Shown piece by piece: positions 1 to 8,349 of a DNA stretch of 64,000 nt. How positions within the stretch are numbered: the stretch's first letter is position 1; the number at the start of each line of letters is the position of its first letter. This DNA is from a virus. A program made the position numbers and the translations under genes. The notes beneath the pieces are model-generated. The model did not search any database. It saw only the letters and a program-made list of their open reading frames with translations, and was not told where the DNA came from. The stretch spans positions 1 to 64,000 of the IMG/VR virus record IMGVR_UViG_3300046706_000011; one strand, 5' to 3'.

Positions 1-80
1 CCCGCCCGGGCCGACCGGGGGGCGCCCCGGGCGGCCCGGCCTGGCCGACCAGCGGTAGGCCACTGGGCGGCGCGGGCAGC

Positions 81-104
81 AAAAAAGGCACCCGAAGGTG
101 CCTT
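81..104 (-). terminator. Rho-independent terminator of the repressor gene
   Basis: An 8-bp perfect stem (AAGGCACC at 85-92, GGTGCCTT at 97-104, CGAA loop) adjoins a run of six A at 81-86. Read on the minus strand this is a hairpin followed by T6. It lies about 110 bases downstream of the minus-strand repressor stop, so it probably ends that transcript. Confidence 0.75.
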
Positions 105-216
105 CCATGCCGGCCGGCCCGTCGCCGTCCCGGTGTTCGCCGGCCGGGCGGCCCTGGCGCACGTCCGGTACGCCAGGGACCGCGGGCGCCCGGTCGCCGA
201 CCGGGCGCGCGGCCGG

Positions 217-1197
217 TCAGGTCCGGCACATGAACCACACGACCCGGCCCAACACGATGCCCGTCTCCGGGCTGAACCTGACGGCGCGGCCGACGGCGCG
301 CCCTTCCTGGACGACCATGCAGCCGGAGCGCCACATCCCGAGGACCAGCGCCACGGGGTCGCGCTCCGCCGAGAACACGTAGCTGCGGCCCTCCACGAGG
401 TCCCTCTGCTCCGGATCGACCACGACCTGGCTGCCCGCCCCGTCCTCGACGTCGAGGACCAGGGTCTCGTCCGAGACGTCGCGGAACCGATGCCACCCGA
501 GGACCACGGTGTCGTCCTCCAGCTTGCGGAGCCGCGCGGCGGGCAGTTTCTTCAGACCGGACACGTTGAGCCTCCCCCTGGCCACATCCGCCGCAGCGGC
601 GCGCGACAGGACGGGGACATCCCGCCCATCGTCGTTCGGGGGGAAACTTACCCTGGACGCCATGGTGCCGAGAAGCCGTTTCTCGACCTCGCTTCTGGGG
701 ATACCCCGCTTGGCAAGTGGACCGACGAGGTACCTCACGGTCGAGACATCGAAGTAATCCTTCTTGTAATCGTCCTCCAGGTACTGGTAGGAGCTGGTCT
801 TTTGCAGGCCGGTCTCGGCGGCCATCTGCCTGAGCGAGAGCCGGGGGAACCCCTCCTTGTCCCAGACGCTCTCCCGCATTTCCTTCAACGCGACCGAGGC
901 CGGCCCCCGGACGCCCCGCGCCTTCCTGGCGCGACGCTGGGCGGATGCCGCCCGTTCGGCGGCCTCGGCCCCCCCTGCCTCGGCTCCCCCGTCCCCGGCC
1001 GGCCCGGGCGTCGGGTCCGCCGCGTCCTCCGGGTGCTCCGGGTCGTCCGGGTGCGCGGACCGGGGTCCCCCGGCCATGGCCCTGGGGTCCCCGGCCATCG
1101 GCGGCCGGCGGCCGGCGGGCCGGGCGGCGGCGCGGTTGACGGGGCGGTTGACGGGGTGCCGGCCGGGTTCCGGCCGGGGCTGACGCTGAACCACCAT
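217..1197 (-). CDS. CI/LexA-like phage repressor
   Basis: A predicted DNA-binding protein of 326 residues, probably the immunity repressor. A low-complexity Pro/Arg/Ala-rich N-terminal third precedes a helix-turn-helix-like stretch around residues 120-150 (LSLRQMAAETGLQKTSSYQY). The C-terminal third resembles the S24 peptidase fold of CI and LexA (VVVDPEQRDLVEGRSYVF, then a final IVLGRVVWF). The Ser nucleophile context of self-cleaving repressors (xGDSMEP) is not evident, so auto-cleavage is doubtful. The ATG at 1197 is chosen because GAGGGAT lies nine bases upstream on the minus strand; an ATG at 1248 would add 17 residues. It diverges from the early replication operon, and its gene is followed by an intrinsic terminator. 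Confidence 0.6.
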   Translation of the reverse strand: MVVQRQPRPEPGRHPVNRPVNRAAARPAGRRPPMAGDPRAMAGGPRSAHPDDPEHPEDAADPTPGPAGDGGAEAGGAEAAERAASAQRRARKARGVRGPASVALKEMRESVWDKEGFPRLSLRQMAAETGLQKTSSYQYLEDDYKKDYFDVSTVRYLVGPLAKRGIPRSEVEKRLLGTMASRVSFPPNDDGRDVPVLSRAAAADVARGRLNVSGLKKLPAARLRKLEDDTVVLGWHRFRDVSDETLVLDVEDGAGSQVVVDPEQRDLVEGRSYVFSAERDPVALVLGMWRSGCMVVQEGRAVGRAVRFSPETGIVLGRVVWFMCRT

Positions 1198-1246
1198 CTT
1201 TGCTATCCCTCTTGACACTGGGCCTTGTTGCGGACCAACCTGCGGC

Positions 1247-1276
1247 ATGCACGGTTTCTCCGTTTGTCATGCACGG
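1247..1276. promoter_or_regulatory. Direct repeat, candidate repressor site
   Basis: ATGCACGG occurs at 1247-1254 and 1269-1276, 22 bases apart or about two helical turns, just upstream of the repressor gene. Helically phased repeats next to a phage repressor suggest operator half-sites. There is no independent proof. Confidence 0.35.
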
Positions 1277-1343
1277 CTTCGGCGTCCGGTCCGGCGCCAT
1301 GCCCCGAGCCCCTGGATCGACCATCGCCGGGCCGGCGCGCCGG

Positions 1344-1380
1344 GTTCCGGGACAATCCCGGAACTCACGGCGGGGATAAT
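1344..1380 (+). promoter_or_regulatory. Inverted repeat with -10-like box, candidate early operator
   Basis: A perfect inverted repeat with 9-bp arms (GTTCCGGGA at 1344-1352, TCCCGGAAC at 1356-1364, CAA centre) lies 10 bases before GATAAT (1375-1380), a plausible -10 box. A good -35 was not found. Its place between the divergent repressor and the early operon fits an immunity operator. The rest of 1277-1694 holds no convincing gene; a second near-palindrome (GGGCCGG..CCGGTCCC) is at about 1419-1436. Confidence 0.4.
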
Positions 1381-1694
1381 GCTGGTCGAACCGGAATTCC
1401 GTCAACCAAAATCCCACGGGCCGGAAACCGGTCCCGCGCAACAGTTTGCCAATGAAGGACGGTTCCACCGAAGGTTTCAAGGCGCCTGGGCGGGAGCCCG
1501 TGTCCTTGGGAAGGACTTGGAAGACTTCATGGAAACACCCGGCCCAGCGGAAGTGCTCGCCAAGGCTTTGCCGGGGGCCGCCCCAACTGAAGCCGGGGTT
1601 GCGTCCCCGAGAACATCTTCCCCTCTAGATTATTCGGCATTCCTCATCTTCCGGGCGGCGCGGGGCGCTTCCCGGAGTTCTGGCGAAGGACTGG

Positions 1695-2231
1695 ATGACG
1701 GGAATTGGGATAGCGAAACACCATGCGGGCTCCTCCGCGGCGAAAACGGGTTGCCGCCGGGGCGCCGGGGCGGCGGCCGGCGGCGAGGCCCGGCTCCAGG
1801 CGGACTGGGCCGCCTTCCTGGCGCGCGCCCTGCCGCCCGACGCGGTCCACCACCATTCGCCGGGCGAGGGCCGGCGGGGCTGGCGGGCGCAGGCGGCGCT
1901 GAAGTCGAGCGGGTTCACGACCGGCTGGCCCGACAGCGAGATCGTCTGGCGGGGCCGGGTGTTCTTCCTGGAGCTGAAGGCGCCGGGCCGCAGGCCGACC
2001 GAGTCGCAACGGGCCTGCCATGCCAAATTGCTCGCGGCCGGTGCCGAAGTAGCAGTTGGAACAACCCTGGATGAACTGTATGGTCACGTGGCCCGCTGGG
2101 GAATTCCCCTGGCGATGACGGTGGAGGAATACCGGAGGCCGCGGACGGCCTCGCGGATGACGTTGGAGGAGTTCCGCGCGTTGGGGATGGCGCCGGGACT
2201 TCGGACTCGAACCGGAAAACGACGGAGATGA
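1695..2231 (+). CDS. VRR-NUC family nuclease
   Basis: A 178-residue protein with the VRR-NUC (PD-(D/E)XK) pattern: HHHSPGEGRRGWRAQA around residues 52-67, PD at 79-80 within GFTTGWPDSEI, ELK at 93-95 and Q at 105. Phage VRR-NUC proteins act as structure-specific or Holliday-junction-type nucleases and usually sit beside replication genes, as here next to dnaB. AAGGA lies four bases before the ATG. The first ~30 residues are poorly conserved-looking, so a later start is possible. The Arg/Lys-rich tail (RTRTGKRRR) could bind DNA. Confidence 0.75.
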   Translation: MTGIGIAKHHAGSSAAKTGCRRGAGAAAGGEARLQADWAAFLARALPPDAVHHHSPGEGRRGWRAQAALKSSGFTTGWPDSEIVWRGRVFFLELKAPGRRPTESQRACHAKLLAAGAEVAVGTTLDELYGHVARWGIPLAMTVEEYRRPRTASRMTLEEFRALGMAPGLRTRTGKRRR

Positions 2232-2347
2232 GACGGAATGGCACCCGAGACAGGGCGCGGTCGCGCGCCTACCACCTTTTTGCGCCAAGACGCGCGCACG
2301 GTTTTCCCGTATACCCCCGGTCCGGACGAGACGCGCGGGAGGGGGCG

Positions 2348-3784
2348 ATGATCGAGAACGTTATCCGGTTCCCGGCCCAGGCCCGGGAGGTCCCGCACAA
2401 CATCGAGGCCGAGCACGGCGTGCTGGGCGCGATCCTGGCCGGCAACCGGGCCTACGAGCGGGTCGGCGGCTTCCTGCGGCCGGACCACTTCTACGACCCG
2501 GTCCACGGCCGCATCTACGCGGCGGCGGCGGCGGTGATCGACCGGGGCGGGGTGGCCGACCCGGTGACGCTCCGGGGGGCGTTCCGCGACGACCCGGCGC
2601 TCGCGGCGGTCGGCGGGGCGGGCTACCTCGCGGACCTCGCGGCCAGCGTGGTGAGCGTGCGCAACGCCGAGCACTACGGCCGGCTCGTCGTGGACTGCGC
2701 GATGCGGCGCGAGCTGATCGAGGCCGGGCTGGACCTGATCGCGCGGGCGTCCTCGGCGTCGCCGGACGACGCCGGGGCCGGGGCGCGGGGCGTGGTCGAG
2801 GAGACCGAGTCCCGGCTGTTCGGGCTGGCCGAGGACGGGGCGGCGGGCGGCGGGCCGCGCCCGGTCGCCGAGTTCGTGGACGCGCACGTGAAGAACGTCT
2901 ACGCGGCGCAGGACGCGCCGGACGGGATCGTCGGCCTGCGCACCGGCCTGATCGACCTGGACCGCGAGCTGCGCGGACTGAAGCCCGGCGCCCTGGTCAT
3001 CATCGCGGGAAGACCTTCGATGGGAAAAACCGCGTTGGCGCTAAATGTCGCGCATCAGGTCGCGAAGGACGGCGGGTCGCCCCTGTTCGTCAGCGAGGAG
3101 ATGCCGGGCGAGGAACTGGCCGCCCGCCTGGTCGCGGACCTGACCGGCATCCCGGTGCAGGAGCAGTTCTCGCGCCTGACGCCGGAGCAGTTCCGCCAGG
3201 TCGAGGACGCGCGCCACCAGCTCTCCGGGTCGGGCCTCTGGATCGACGACACGCCGTCGCTGACCATCGCCCGGCTGCGCACCGTCGCCCGCCGGCACAA
3301 GCGCCGGCACGGCCTGTCGGCCCTGTTCGTGGACTACCTCCAGCTCCTCCACGGCGGCGGGAAGCACGAGAACCGGGTCCAGGAGATCAGCACCATCAGC
3401 CGGGGGCTGAAGGAGATCGCCAAGGAACTGCACGTCCCGGTCATCGCCCTGTCGCAGTTGTCGCGGGCGGTCGAGAGCCGGGAGGACAAGCGGCCCATGC
3501 TCTCGGACCTTCGCGAGTCCGGCTCAATCGAGCAAGACGCCGACATCGTGGTCTTCCCGTACCGCGCGGAATACTACGTCGCCCGCCAGGAGCCGGTCCG
3601 CGGCGCCAACCAACGCGACGAGGACTTCGCGGAGAAGCGCCAGCAGTGGATCAACCTCCTGGAGGAGGTCTCCGGGACCGCCGAGATCATCATCGCCAAG
3701 TTCCGGCAGGGCAGCGCCACCTCGGTCAAGGTGGCGTTCGACGGTGCCAGGACGAAGTTCTCCGACCTCTACCGGGATCGCTGA
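2348..3784 (+). CDS. dnaB: Replicative DNA helicase DnaB
   Basis: A 478-residue DnaB-family hexameric helicase that would unwind DNA at the element's replication fork. The N-terminal DnaB domain begins with PHNIEAEHGVLGAIL. The RecA-like domain carries Walker A (GRPSMGKTAL) near residue 220, Walker B (ALFVDYLQL) near residue 326 and the LSDLRESGSIEQDADIV segment near 380-400. The ATG at 2348 follows GGAGG with correct spacing. Length is normal for the family. A helicase without an initiator in view suggests that the origin and initiator are elsewhere, or that the adjacent DUF1376-like proteins help load it. Confidence 0.95.
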   Translation: MIENVIRFPAQAREVPHNIEAEHGVLGAILAGNRAYERVGGFLRPDHFYDPVHGRIYAAAAAVIDRGGVADPVTLRGAFRDDPALAAVGGAGYLADLAASVVSVRNAEHYGRLVVDCAMRRELIEAGLDLIARASSASPDDAGAGARGVVEETESRLFGLAEDGAAGGGPRPVAEFVDAHVKNVYAAQDAPDGIVGLRTGLIDLDRELRGLKPGALVIIAGRPSMGKTALALNVAHQVAKDGGSPLFVSEEMPGEELAARLVADLTGIPVQEQFSRLTPEQFRQVEDARHQLSGSGLWIDDTPSLTIARLRTVARRHKRRHGLSALFVDYLQLLHGGGKHENRVQEISTISRGLKEIAKELHVPVIALSQLSRAVESREDKRPMLSDLRESGSIEQDADIVVFPYRAEYYVARQEPVRGANQRDEDFAEKRQQWINLLEEVSGTAEIIIAKFRQGSATSVKVAFDGARTKFSDLYRDR

Positions 3785-3871
3785 CGTGACCGCCGCGGCG
3801 CCCAGGGCATCGAGCATGAGACAGGACGGCCAGACGGCGCCGCGCCCCACGATACGCCTTGAAGAAACGAA

Positions 3872-3926
3872 GTTTCCGTGTGAGACTCAAACGGAAACGG
3901 GCGGGGTGCTGACAACACCCCGCCCG
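3872..3926. terminator. Two adjoining hairpins after dnaB
   Basis: Two perfect inverted repeats share an edge: GTTTCCGT/ACGGAAAC (3872-3879, 3891-3898) and CGGGCGGGGTG/CACCCCGCCCG (3898-3908, 3916-3926, 7-base loop). No T-run follows, so this is not a textbook terminator, but the 11-bp GC stem could end or stabilise the dnaB transcript. The rest of the 320-base gap 3785-4106 shows no gene. Confidence 0.45.
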
Positions 3927-4106
3927 CCCGACCATCGAATGGGTCGATGGTTGACCACAGCGGACGGCACGACAAAGAGCACCCGCCATAGCGATACACG
4001 CTCTCATGATCGCAGGTCCGGACCGGGATTTCAAGGGGGTCCGTTCGACCCCCCGGAAGAATTCCGCGACGGGCTTGGTGCCGTCCGCTCCGAACCGGAG
4101 CACGAC

Positions 4107-4436
4107 ATGCGCACCCAAGATCCCAAGACCCCCCAAATCTCCCAGGACATCCAAGGCGACGGCGTCGAGACAGAGTACTCCCCGGCCCGGATGACGCGGC
4201 TGACCCGGAACCTGGACAACGTCCAGGCCCTCGCGTACCTCCGGCTCCTGGACCACATCGTCATCGCGGGCGGGTGGCTGCGCGACGACGCCGCCGAGCT
4301 GGCCCGCGTTTCCCGGTGTCCCGAGCGGGAGTGGCCCAGGGTCAAGGCGGCCCTGCTCCGTCGCGGCCTGCTCAGGCTGGGGCGCGACGGCGTCACCTAC
4401 GGGCACCGGCACCCGTTCCGGGGGGGTGCGCGATGA
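4107..4436 (+). CDS. DUF1376-like (YdaU-type) replication protein, short
   Basis: A 109-residue protein. Residues 35-90 (LDNVQALAYLRLLDHIVIAGG, then DDAAELARVSRC and a VKAALLRRGLLR helix) follow the DUF1376/YdaU pattern, in which a short winged-helix-like domain precedes replication or helicase-loading functions in phages. It starts at an ATG after GGAG (4096-4100). Its stop overlaps the next start in ATGA, so the two genes are translationally coupled. It appears to be a stand-alone version of the domain at the N-terminus of the next gene. Assignment rests on pattern recognition. Confidence 0.55.
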   Translation: MRTQDPKTPQISQDIQGDGVETEYSPARMTRLTRNLDNVQALAYLRLLDHIVIAGGWLRDDAAELARVSRCPEREWPRVKAALLRRGLLRLGRDGVTYGHRHPFRGGAR

Positions 4437-5722
4437 GCCGGGCGATCCCAGACCCGACCGGCGTCCCCGACGATCGGTATCCGCGCATCCGGAAGACCGC
4501 GACCCTCCACGTCCAGTACTGCCCGAAGGACCTTATGGCGACGGGCCGGAAGGTTGATCCGCAGTCCGACTTCGCCTACCGCCTCGTCCTGGACATGATC
4601 TTCCTGACCGGCGACCGGGTCCCCGACGACGACCATTACCTGGCCGAGGTGACGCGGCGCAGCGTCGCCAAGTGGCGCAAGGCCAAGGCGGTGCTGCTCC
4701 GGTGGGACCTCCTGAGGATCGAGGGCGGCCGGATCACCAGCGGCGAGGCGTTGGAGCGGCTGGACCGGCTGGAGATCCAGATCGGCCAGAAGTCCCGCGC
4801 CGGCTTGGCCTCGGCCGAGGTCCGCGAGGCCGCGCGCCAGTCCGGCCGCGAGCCCGAACACGGTTTCGATGCGAATTCCGATGCGGATTTTTATCGGAAT
4901 TCTGAGGACAACCCATTGGAAAACAACGAAACACGTTCAACGGCTGAACCAACGAACTATAAACTAAGAAAAGAAGATGATGATAATAACCGCGGGCGCG
5001 CGCGCGAGGCGGAGGAAGAGGCGGGGTGCCCCGTGGCCGAGCCCGCGCCGGAGGCTGTCCCGGAGCCTGCCCAGGAGGCTGCCCCGAGCGCCGCGCCGAC
5101 CCCGGCCGAACCACCGGTCGCCCCCGCCGCCGCCGAACCCTTCGTCCCGCCTCCCAAGCCGCCCCGGATGGACCCGAACGTCTGGGCACTCATCCAGTCC
5201 CTGACGGACGCCGTGGTCGAGGCCTACGGCGAGGAGGTCGGCGGCTGGGCACGCAAATTCAACGACGCGACCGATGAATACCACGCCTCCGCGCTGCTCA
5301 AGACGGCGGGCGAGCTGGGGCTCGGGACCGGCGAGGCCATCGACAGGGTACGCGAGCACCTGAGGCGGAAGTGCCGGGACTACGCGGCGGAGGGGCACGA
5401 GGCCCCGACCGCGCTCAAGTGGCTCTCCAAGAGCGCCGCCGGGGATCTCAGGTCCCTCGCCAAGGCACGCGACAAGGCCGCCAAGGGGTTCGGCGGGAGC
5501 TTCGGGAACGGCTCGGGCAGGAACGGGAACGGCGGCGAGCCGGGGGCGCACACGGTCGTCCAGAAGGCCTGGGAGCACGCGGTCAGCAATCTCGCCCGGA
5601 AGCACAGGTTCGCCGAGGTCCGGCAGATCGAGGCGGAGGCGAAGGCCAACGGCGACGCCGCCGCGAACGCCCTGGCCGACCGGCTGGTGGAGGCCGCGCT
5701 GGGAAAAAGGCGGGCGGCGTGA
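4433..5722 (+). CDS. DUF1376-like phage replication protein
   Basis: A 429-residue protein. Residues about 35-110 (FAYRLVLDMIFLTGDRVPDDD, EVTRRSVAKWRKAKAVLLRW) resemble the DUF1376 domain of phage replication proteins. A Pro/Ala-rich linker follows around residues 200-240. The C-terminal half is helical and charged (WARKFNDATDEYHASALLK; RKHRFAEVRQIEAEAKANG). A probable role is helicase loading or origin binding next to DnaB; this is inference. The middle (residues about 160-190) is encoded by a strikingly AT-rich repeat found again at 22450-22552 and 57126-57180. The ATG overlaps the upstream stop. Confidence 0.6.
   Translation: MSRAIPDPTGVPDDRYPRIRKTATLHVQYCPKDLMATGRKVDPQSDFAYRLVLDMIFLTGDRVPDDDHYLAEVTRRSVAKWRKAKAVLLRWDLLRIEGGRITSGEALERLDRLEIQIGQKSRAGLASAEVREAARQSGREPEHGFDANSDADFYRNSEDNPLENNETRSTAEPTNYKLRKEDDDNNRGRAREAEEEAGCPVAEPAPEAVPEPAQEAAPSAAPTPAEPPVAPAAAEPFVPPPKPPRMDPNVWALIQSLTDAVVEAYGEEVGGWARKFNDATDEYHASALLKTAGELGLGTGEAIDRVREHLRRKCRDYAAEGHEAPTALKWLSKSAAGDLRSLAKARDKAAKGFGGSFGNGSGRNGNGGEPGAHTVVQKAWEHAVSNLARKHRFAEVRQIEAEAKANGDAAANALADRLVEAALGKRRAA
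4913..5003 (+). repeat. Dispersed palindromic element, copy A
   Basis: This is an AT-rich patch inside a GC-rich coding region. Its core runs from CCATTGG (4913-4919) through AACAACGAAAC and CACGTTCAACGGCTG to about 4950. A tail with GAACTATAAACTA and GAAGATGATGATAATAACC is shared with copy B. It is read in frame as the peptide PLENNETRSTAEP, nearly the same peptide that copy C adds to the methyltransferase at 57123. Confidence 0.7.
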
Positions 5723-5809
5723 CCGGCGCCGCGTGAACAAAGAAAACACGACCGGGTCGCGGCCGGCCGGTGTGGGCCGGCCGCGCGGGGAAAGGGGGAA
5801 GACAGCCTC

Positions 5810-6505
5810 ATGGTGCAGACACTGGAGTTCGACGACGTGGCGAAGAAGCGGCGTGTATGGGGTGCCAAGACCCGGGCGAAGCAGCGCAAGGCCGAGGCCC
5901 CGCCGTCCCAGGACCTGGGGACCCCCGAGCAGTGGGCCAAGAAGTTCGGCGCGGCCACGATCGACGAGGCGGGCAAGATCCGCCACGAGGTCCTGCGCGC
6001 GCTGGAGATCGAGCCGCGGCTGCTGGTGGGCGAGACGCGCAAGGCCCAGGGGATGGGCGCCCGGAACCGCGCGGAGAACCCGCTCGACGCGCTGTACCTG
6101 CGCGGCCTGCTCGGGAACCTCTCGGACCCGCGCTCGCGGGCCTCGGCCCTGCGCCGCCGCCGGGCGGGCCAGCGCCTGCGGGTGACCCACGACGGGGCGG
6201 GCATCGCCCAGAAGACCACGGTCAACCTCAGCGCGGCGGGCGGGGGCGGCGGCGGGCGCGACCAGACCGACCGGGAGGCCGAGACCGAGATGGTGTACTA
6301 CCGGATGCTGAAGGCCTGCGGGCGGACGTGGGCGCTGGTCCGCGACGTATGCTGCGACCTCCAGGCCCCGGCCGAGAACGCGGTCGTGCTCGGCCAGCTC
6401 ATCGCGGGCCTGGACCTGCTGTCGGTGTACCTCCGCCTGCGCGACGATGACGATGACGAGGTTGCGGGGGCGCCGCCGGCCCCGGAGCGGGCTTCGGTGC
6501 GATGA
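5810..6505 (+). CDS. Unknown early protein
   Basis: A 231-residue protein I do not recognise. AGGGGGAA lies nine bases before the ATG. The N-terminus is basic (KKRRVWGAKTRAKQRKAEA). A middle stretch is rich in Arg (SRASALRRRRAGQRLRV), then comes a Gly run (GGGGGGRD) and a helical acidic C-terminus (LRLRDDDDDE). It is the last gene of the early plus-strand operon after the DUF1376 pair, so a role in replication, recombination or small-terminase-like DNA binding is possible but unsupported. The gap 5723-5809 before it has only the ribosome-binding site. Confidence 0.55.
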   Translation: MVQTLEFDDVAKKRRVWGAKTRAKQRKAEAPPSQDLGTPEQWAKKFGAATIDEAGKIRHEVLRALEIEPRLLVGETRKAQGMGARNRAENPLDALYLRGLLGNLSDPRSRASALRRRRAGQRLRVTHDGAGIAQKTTVNLSAAGGGGGGRDQTDREAETEMVYYRMLKACGRTWALVRDVCCDLQAPAENAVVLGQLIAGLDLLSVYLRLRDDDDDEVAGAPPAPERASVR

Positions 6506-6631
6506 CCGGAACCTTCGGCGGTCCGCTGGAGCGTGGCCCGACGCGGGCGTGGCCTTGACCGGCAGCGGTCGCGGCGGTAGAACAGGGTCCCGTTTTTTTA
6601 GACATCGTGAAAGGCGGGGATCAAGGCCGGC

Positions 6632-6659
6632 GGACGGACCCAGCGTATCGGGTCCGTCC
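6632..6659. terminator. Bidirectional hairpin between convergent genes
   Basis: A perfect inverted repeat with 10-bp arms (GGACGGACCC at 6632-6641, GGGTCCGTCC at 6650-6659, 8-base loop) lies between the end of the early operon and the end of the convergent minus-strand zinc-ribbon gene. A T7 run at about 6592-6598 follows the early operon. The stem is suited to terminate both transcripts. Confidence 0.5.
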
Positions 6660-6751
6660 CTGCCCGCGCGGTTTCCTTGGCGCGGGTGTCGTCAAAGGTC
6701 GGCGTCGATGGCGTTCCAGTATTCATCGATGCAGGTTTCGCTCCCTTTCTG

Positions 6752-6946
6752 TCACTCATCGACATCACTATCGACTTTCTCAAACGCCCAGAACCCGCCC
6801 TCGTTCTCGTTTTCGTCATAATACGCTTTGAGGTTAGCGCCACAGTTCTGGCAAACAGCGGCCTTGTTGTGTTCGTGCTCCCTGAACCAATCCTCCGCAT
6901 CAACGCCTGAGTCTTCTTCGCAGACTGGACAGTATGAACCCGGCAT
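6752..6946 (-). CDS. Small zinc-ribbon-like protein
   Basis: A 64-residue acidic protein with two Cys pairs: CPVC at residues 6-9 and CQNC at about 32-35, fitting a zinc ribbon. The sequence between them has HEH. The remaining C-terminus is acidic (DENENEGG, DSDVDE). It follows the resolvase gene by 17 bases on the same strand and is probably co-transcribed. Base composition is lower in GC than in the early operon, consistent with acquisition together with the recombinase. Function unknown. Confidence 0.6.
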   Translation of the reverse strand: MPGSYCPVCEEDSGVDAEDWFREHEHNKAAVCQNCGANLKAYYDENENEGGFWAFEKVDSDVDE

Positions 6947-6963
6947 GATCCGCTCGCTTTCTG

Positions 6964-7584
6964 TCAGTCTTGTTTCGGGGTTACATCCATCTCAAGCTCA
7001 TCCGGCAGTGTCGCCATGACGGCCATGATGGCGTCCTTGTAGTTATAGATCGTAGTCGGCGCGACCCCGACCATTCTCGCCGTATAGCTGCGGCTCTTTC
7101 CTGACTTCATCAGAACCGCTGCTTGTCTAAGTCTGCCGTCATCCATGACCGGCGTGCGACCGAATTTCTGCCCGCGCTGACGAGCGGAAGCTATGCCCGC
7201 CCTGGTCCGCTCCACAATCATATCTCGCTCGAACTGAGCCAGGGAGCCGAGGAAGTGCAGCAGCAAATTGCCAATAGGCGTTGTGGTGTCCATTCCTTCA
7301 GTGAGGCTTTTGAACCCGACGCCGATCTTCCGCAAATCCTCGATTAGTTCCAGCAATTCGATCAGTGACCTTGCGAAGTGGTCCAACTTGAACACGACGA
7401 CCACATCGCCGGATCGCAGGGTTCTGAGCATCTGTGTCAATCCTGGGCGCTTCTGCCTGGACTGATATCCGGTCATGACATCGGTGAAGATATTCTTTTC
7501 TTCCACGCCATCAGCCTTCAACGCATCGGTTTGCGAGTCCAGCCTTTGGTCGGTTGTGGAAACCCTCACGTACCCAAACTTCAT
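6964..7584 (-). CDS. Serine recombinase (resolvase/invertase family)
   Basis: A 206-residue small serine recombinase. The N-terminal catalytic domain has YVRVSTTDQ with the nucleophile Ser9. The conserved E-helix region follows (ERDMIVERTRAGIASARQRG), and a C-terminal helix-turn-helix is around residues 165-185 (ARMVGVAPTTIYNY). In place of the usual KLDRLxR motif it has KLDHFAR, so the Arg equivalent to gamma-delta resolvase Arg68 is His69 while Asp68 and Arg72 remain. This may weaken catalysis. The length matches Tn3-type resolvases and invertases, not large phage integrases. It probably belongs to the cargo segment. Confidence 0.85.
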   Translation of the reverse strand: MKFGYVRVSTTDQRLDSQTDALKADGVEEKNIFTDVMTGYQSRQKRPGLTQMLRTLRSGDVVVVFKLDHFARSLIELLELIEDLRKIGVGFKSLTEGMDTTTPIGNLLLHFLGSLAQFERDMIVERTRAGIASARQRGQKFGRTPVMDDGRLRQAAVLMKSGKSRSYTARMVGVAPTTIYNYKDAIMAVMATLPDELEMDVTPKQD

Positions 7585-7607
7585 GTCTCATCCAAGTGTC
7601 AATTCAC

Positions 7608-7704
7608 TGAAGCACTATGACACATGCCCGTGCGGAGATCAACATTTTTGAAGCACTTTTTGAACGGTATTTTGTTGACGGGGCACCGTAGCTATGGCAA
7701 TATG
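7608..7704. promoter_or_regulatory. Candidate res-like site and promoter upstream of the recombinase
   Basis: TGAAGCACT is repeated at 7608-7616 and 7649-7657, 41 bases apart, directly upstream of the minus-strand recombinase, where resolvases place their res subsites. On the plus strand TTGACG (7675-7680) is followed after 17 bases by CAATAT, a weak -10. The region is AT-rich. Both readings are tentative. Confidence 0.3.
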
Positions 7705-7825
7705 CTTATCAAGGGTTGGGGATCGCGGCACGAAAATGGCTTTGGTTGTATTTTAGTGCGGAACATTCGCCAACCCCTTTGATGAACACCCAATAGACGC
7801 CCGGCTGCGGGCATAGGAGAACGGC

Positions 7826-8020
7826 GTGGCGACTTGCGAACCGACAACGATGACCGCCTGGGGCCTCCTGGGAGGCATCCTAGGGATGGCGGCGATCATC
7901 CTGGTGTCGGCGGTGCTGTCGAACCTGGGCCTTCTGATCTGGGTTCGCGTGACGATCATGCTGGCAGAGCGCCGCCGGCAATCATCTTCGTCTAAACGAA
8001 ACATCGACACGAGCCTGTAA
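7826..8020 (+). CDS. Small membrane protein
   Basis: A 64-residue protein starting at GTG, with AGGAGA seven bases upstream. A single hydrophobic stretch of about 30 residues (from AWGLLGGILGMAAIILVSAV through LSNLGLLIWVRV) predicts one or two membrane helices. The tail is basic and Ser-rich (ERRRQSSSSKRN). No family recognised. It is the first of a set of short plus-strand cargo genes between the recombinase and the TnpB element. Confidence 0.55.
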   Translation: MATCEPTTMTAWGLLGGILGMAAIILVSAVLSNLGLLIWVRVTIMLAERRRQSSSSKRNIDTSL

Positions 8021-8049
8021 ACCAAACGCCCGTATAAACCGAGGATGAC

Positions 8050-8349
8050 ATGACCGATCTCAATGATACGCTGTTCTTTCTCGCTTCGGCGCTCACCGGC
8101 AAGACCGATCGGGAGGTATTCGCTTCAATCCATGAACGCAGCGTTAATTCGCTCGTAGATGGGCAGGAGTTTTACCTTCCGGATGGAGGGTACTCCCGTA
8201 TCGTCGTCAGCGCCTTCTCTGGGAAGGCGTTTCTCACTGACAATAGTCGGGAAGCCGTCAAAGAGGCATGGGGGAGATGTCGGGAACTGATTTCTGATTT
8301 GGAAGAGCAGGTACGCCAAGCCAGAGGCGACGAGCCTACGGTCGGCTAA
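8050..8349 (+). CDS. Unknown small cargo protein
   Basis: A 99-residue soluble acidic protein. The ATG follows GAGGAT at a proper distance. The sequence is a mix of helices and strands with the C-terminal helix SDLEEQVRQARGDE. No family recognised. It lies 29 bases after the small membrane protein and probably shares its transcript. Confidence 0.55.
   Translation: MTDLNDTLFFLASALTGKTDREVFASIHERSVNSLVDGQEFYLPDGGYSRIVVSAFSGKAFLTDNSREAVKEAWGRCRELISDLEEQVRQARGDEPTVG

Noticed and set aside
1247-2074. A 275-residue plus-strand frame starting in the immunity region
   Set aside because: It has no ribosome-binding site, is low-complexity after residue 150, and overlaps the well-supported VRR-NUC gene in another frame.
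6964-7584. Phage integrase
   Set aside because: It is a small resolvase/invertase-type serine recombinase in a lower-GC cargo zone with no att-like core nearby, not a large serine or tyrosine integrase.
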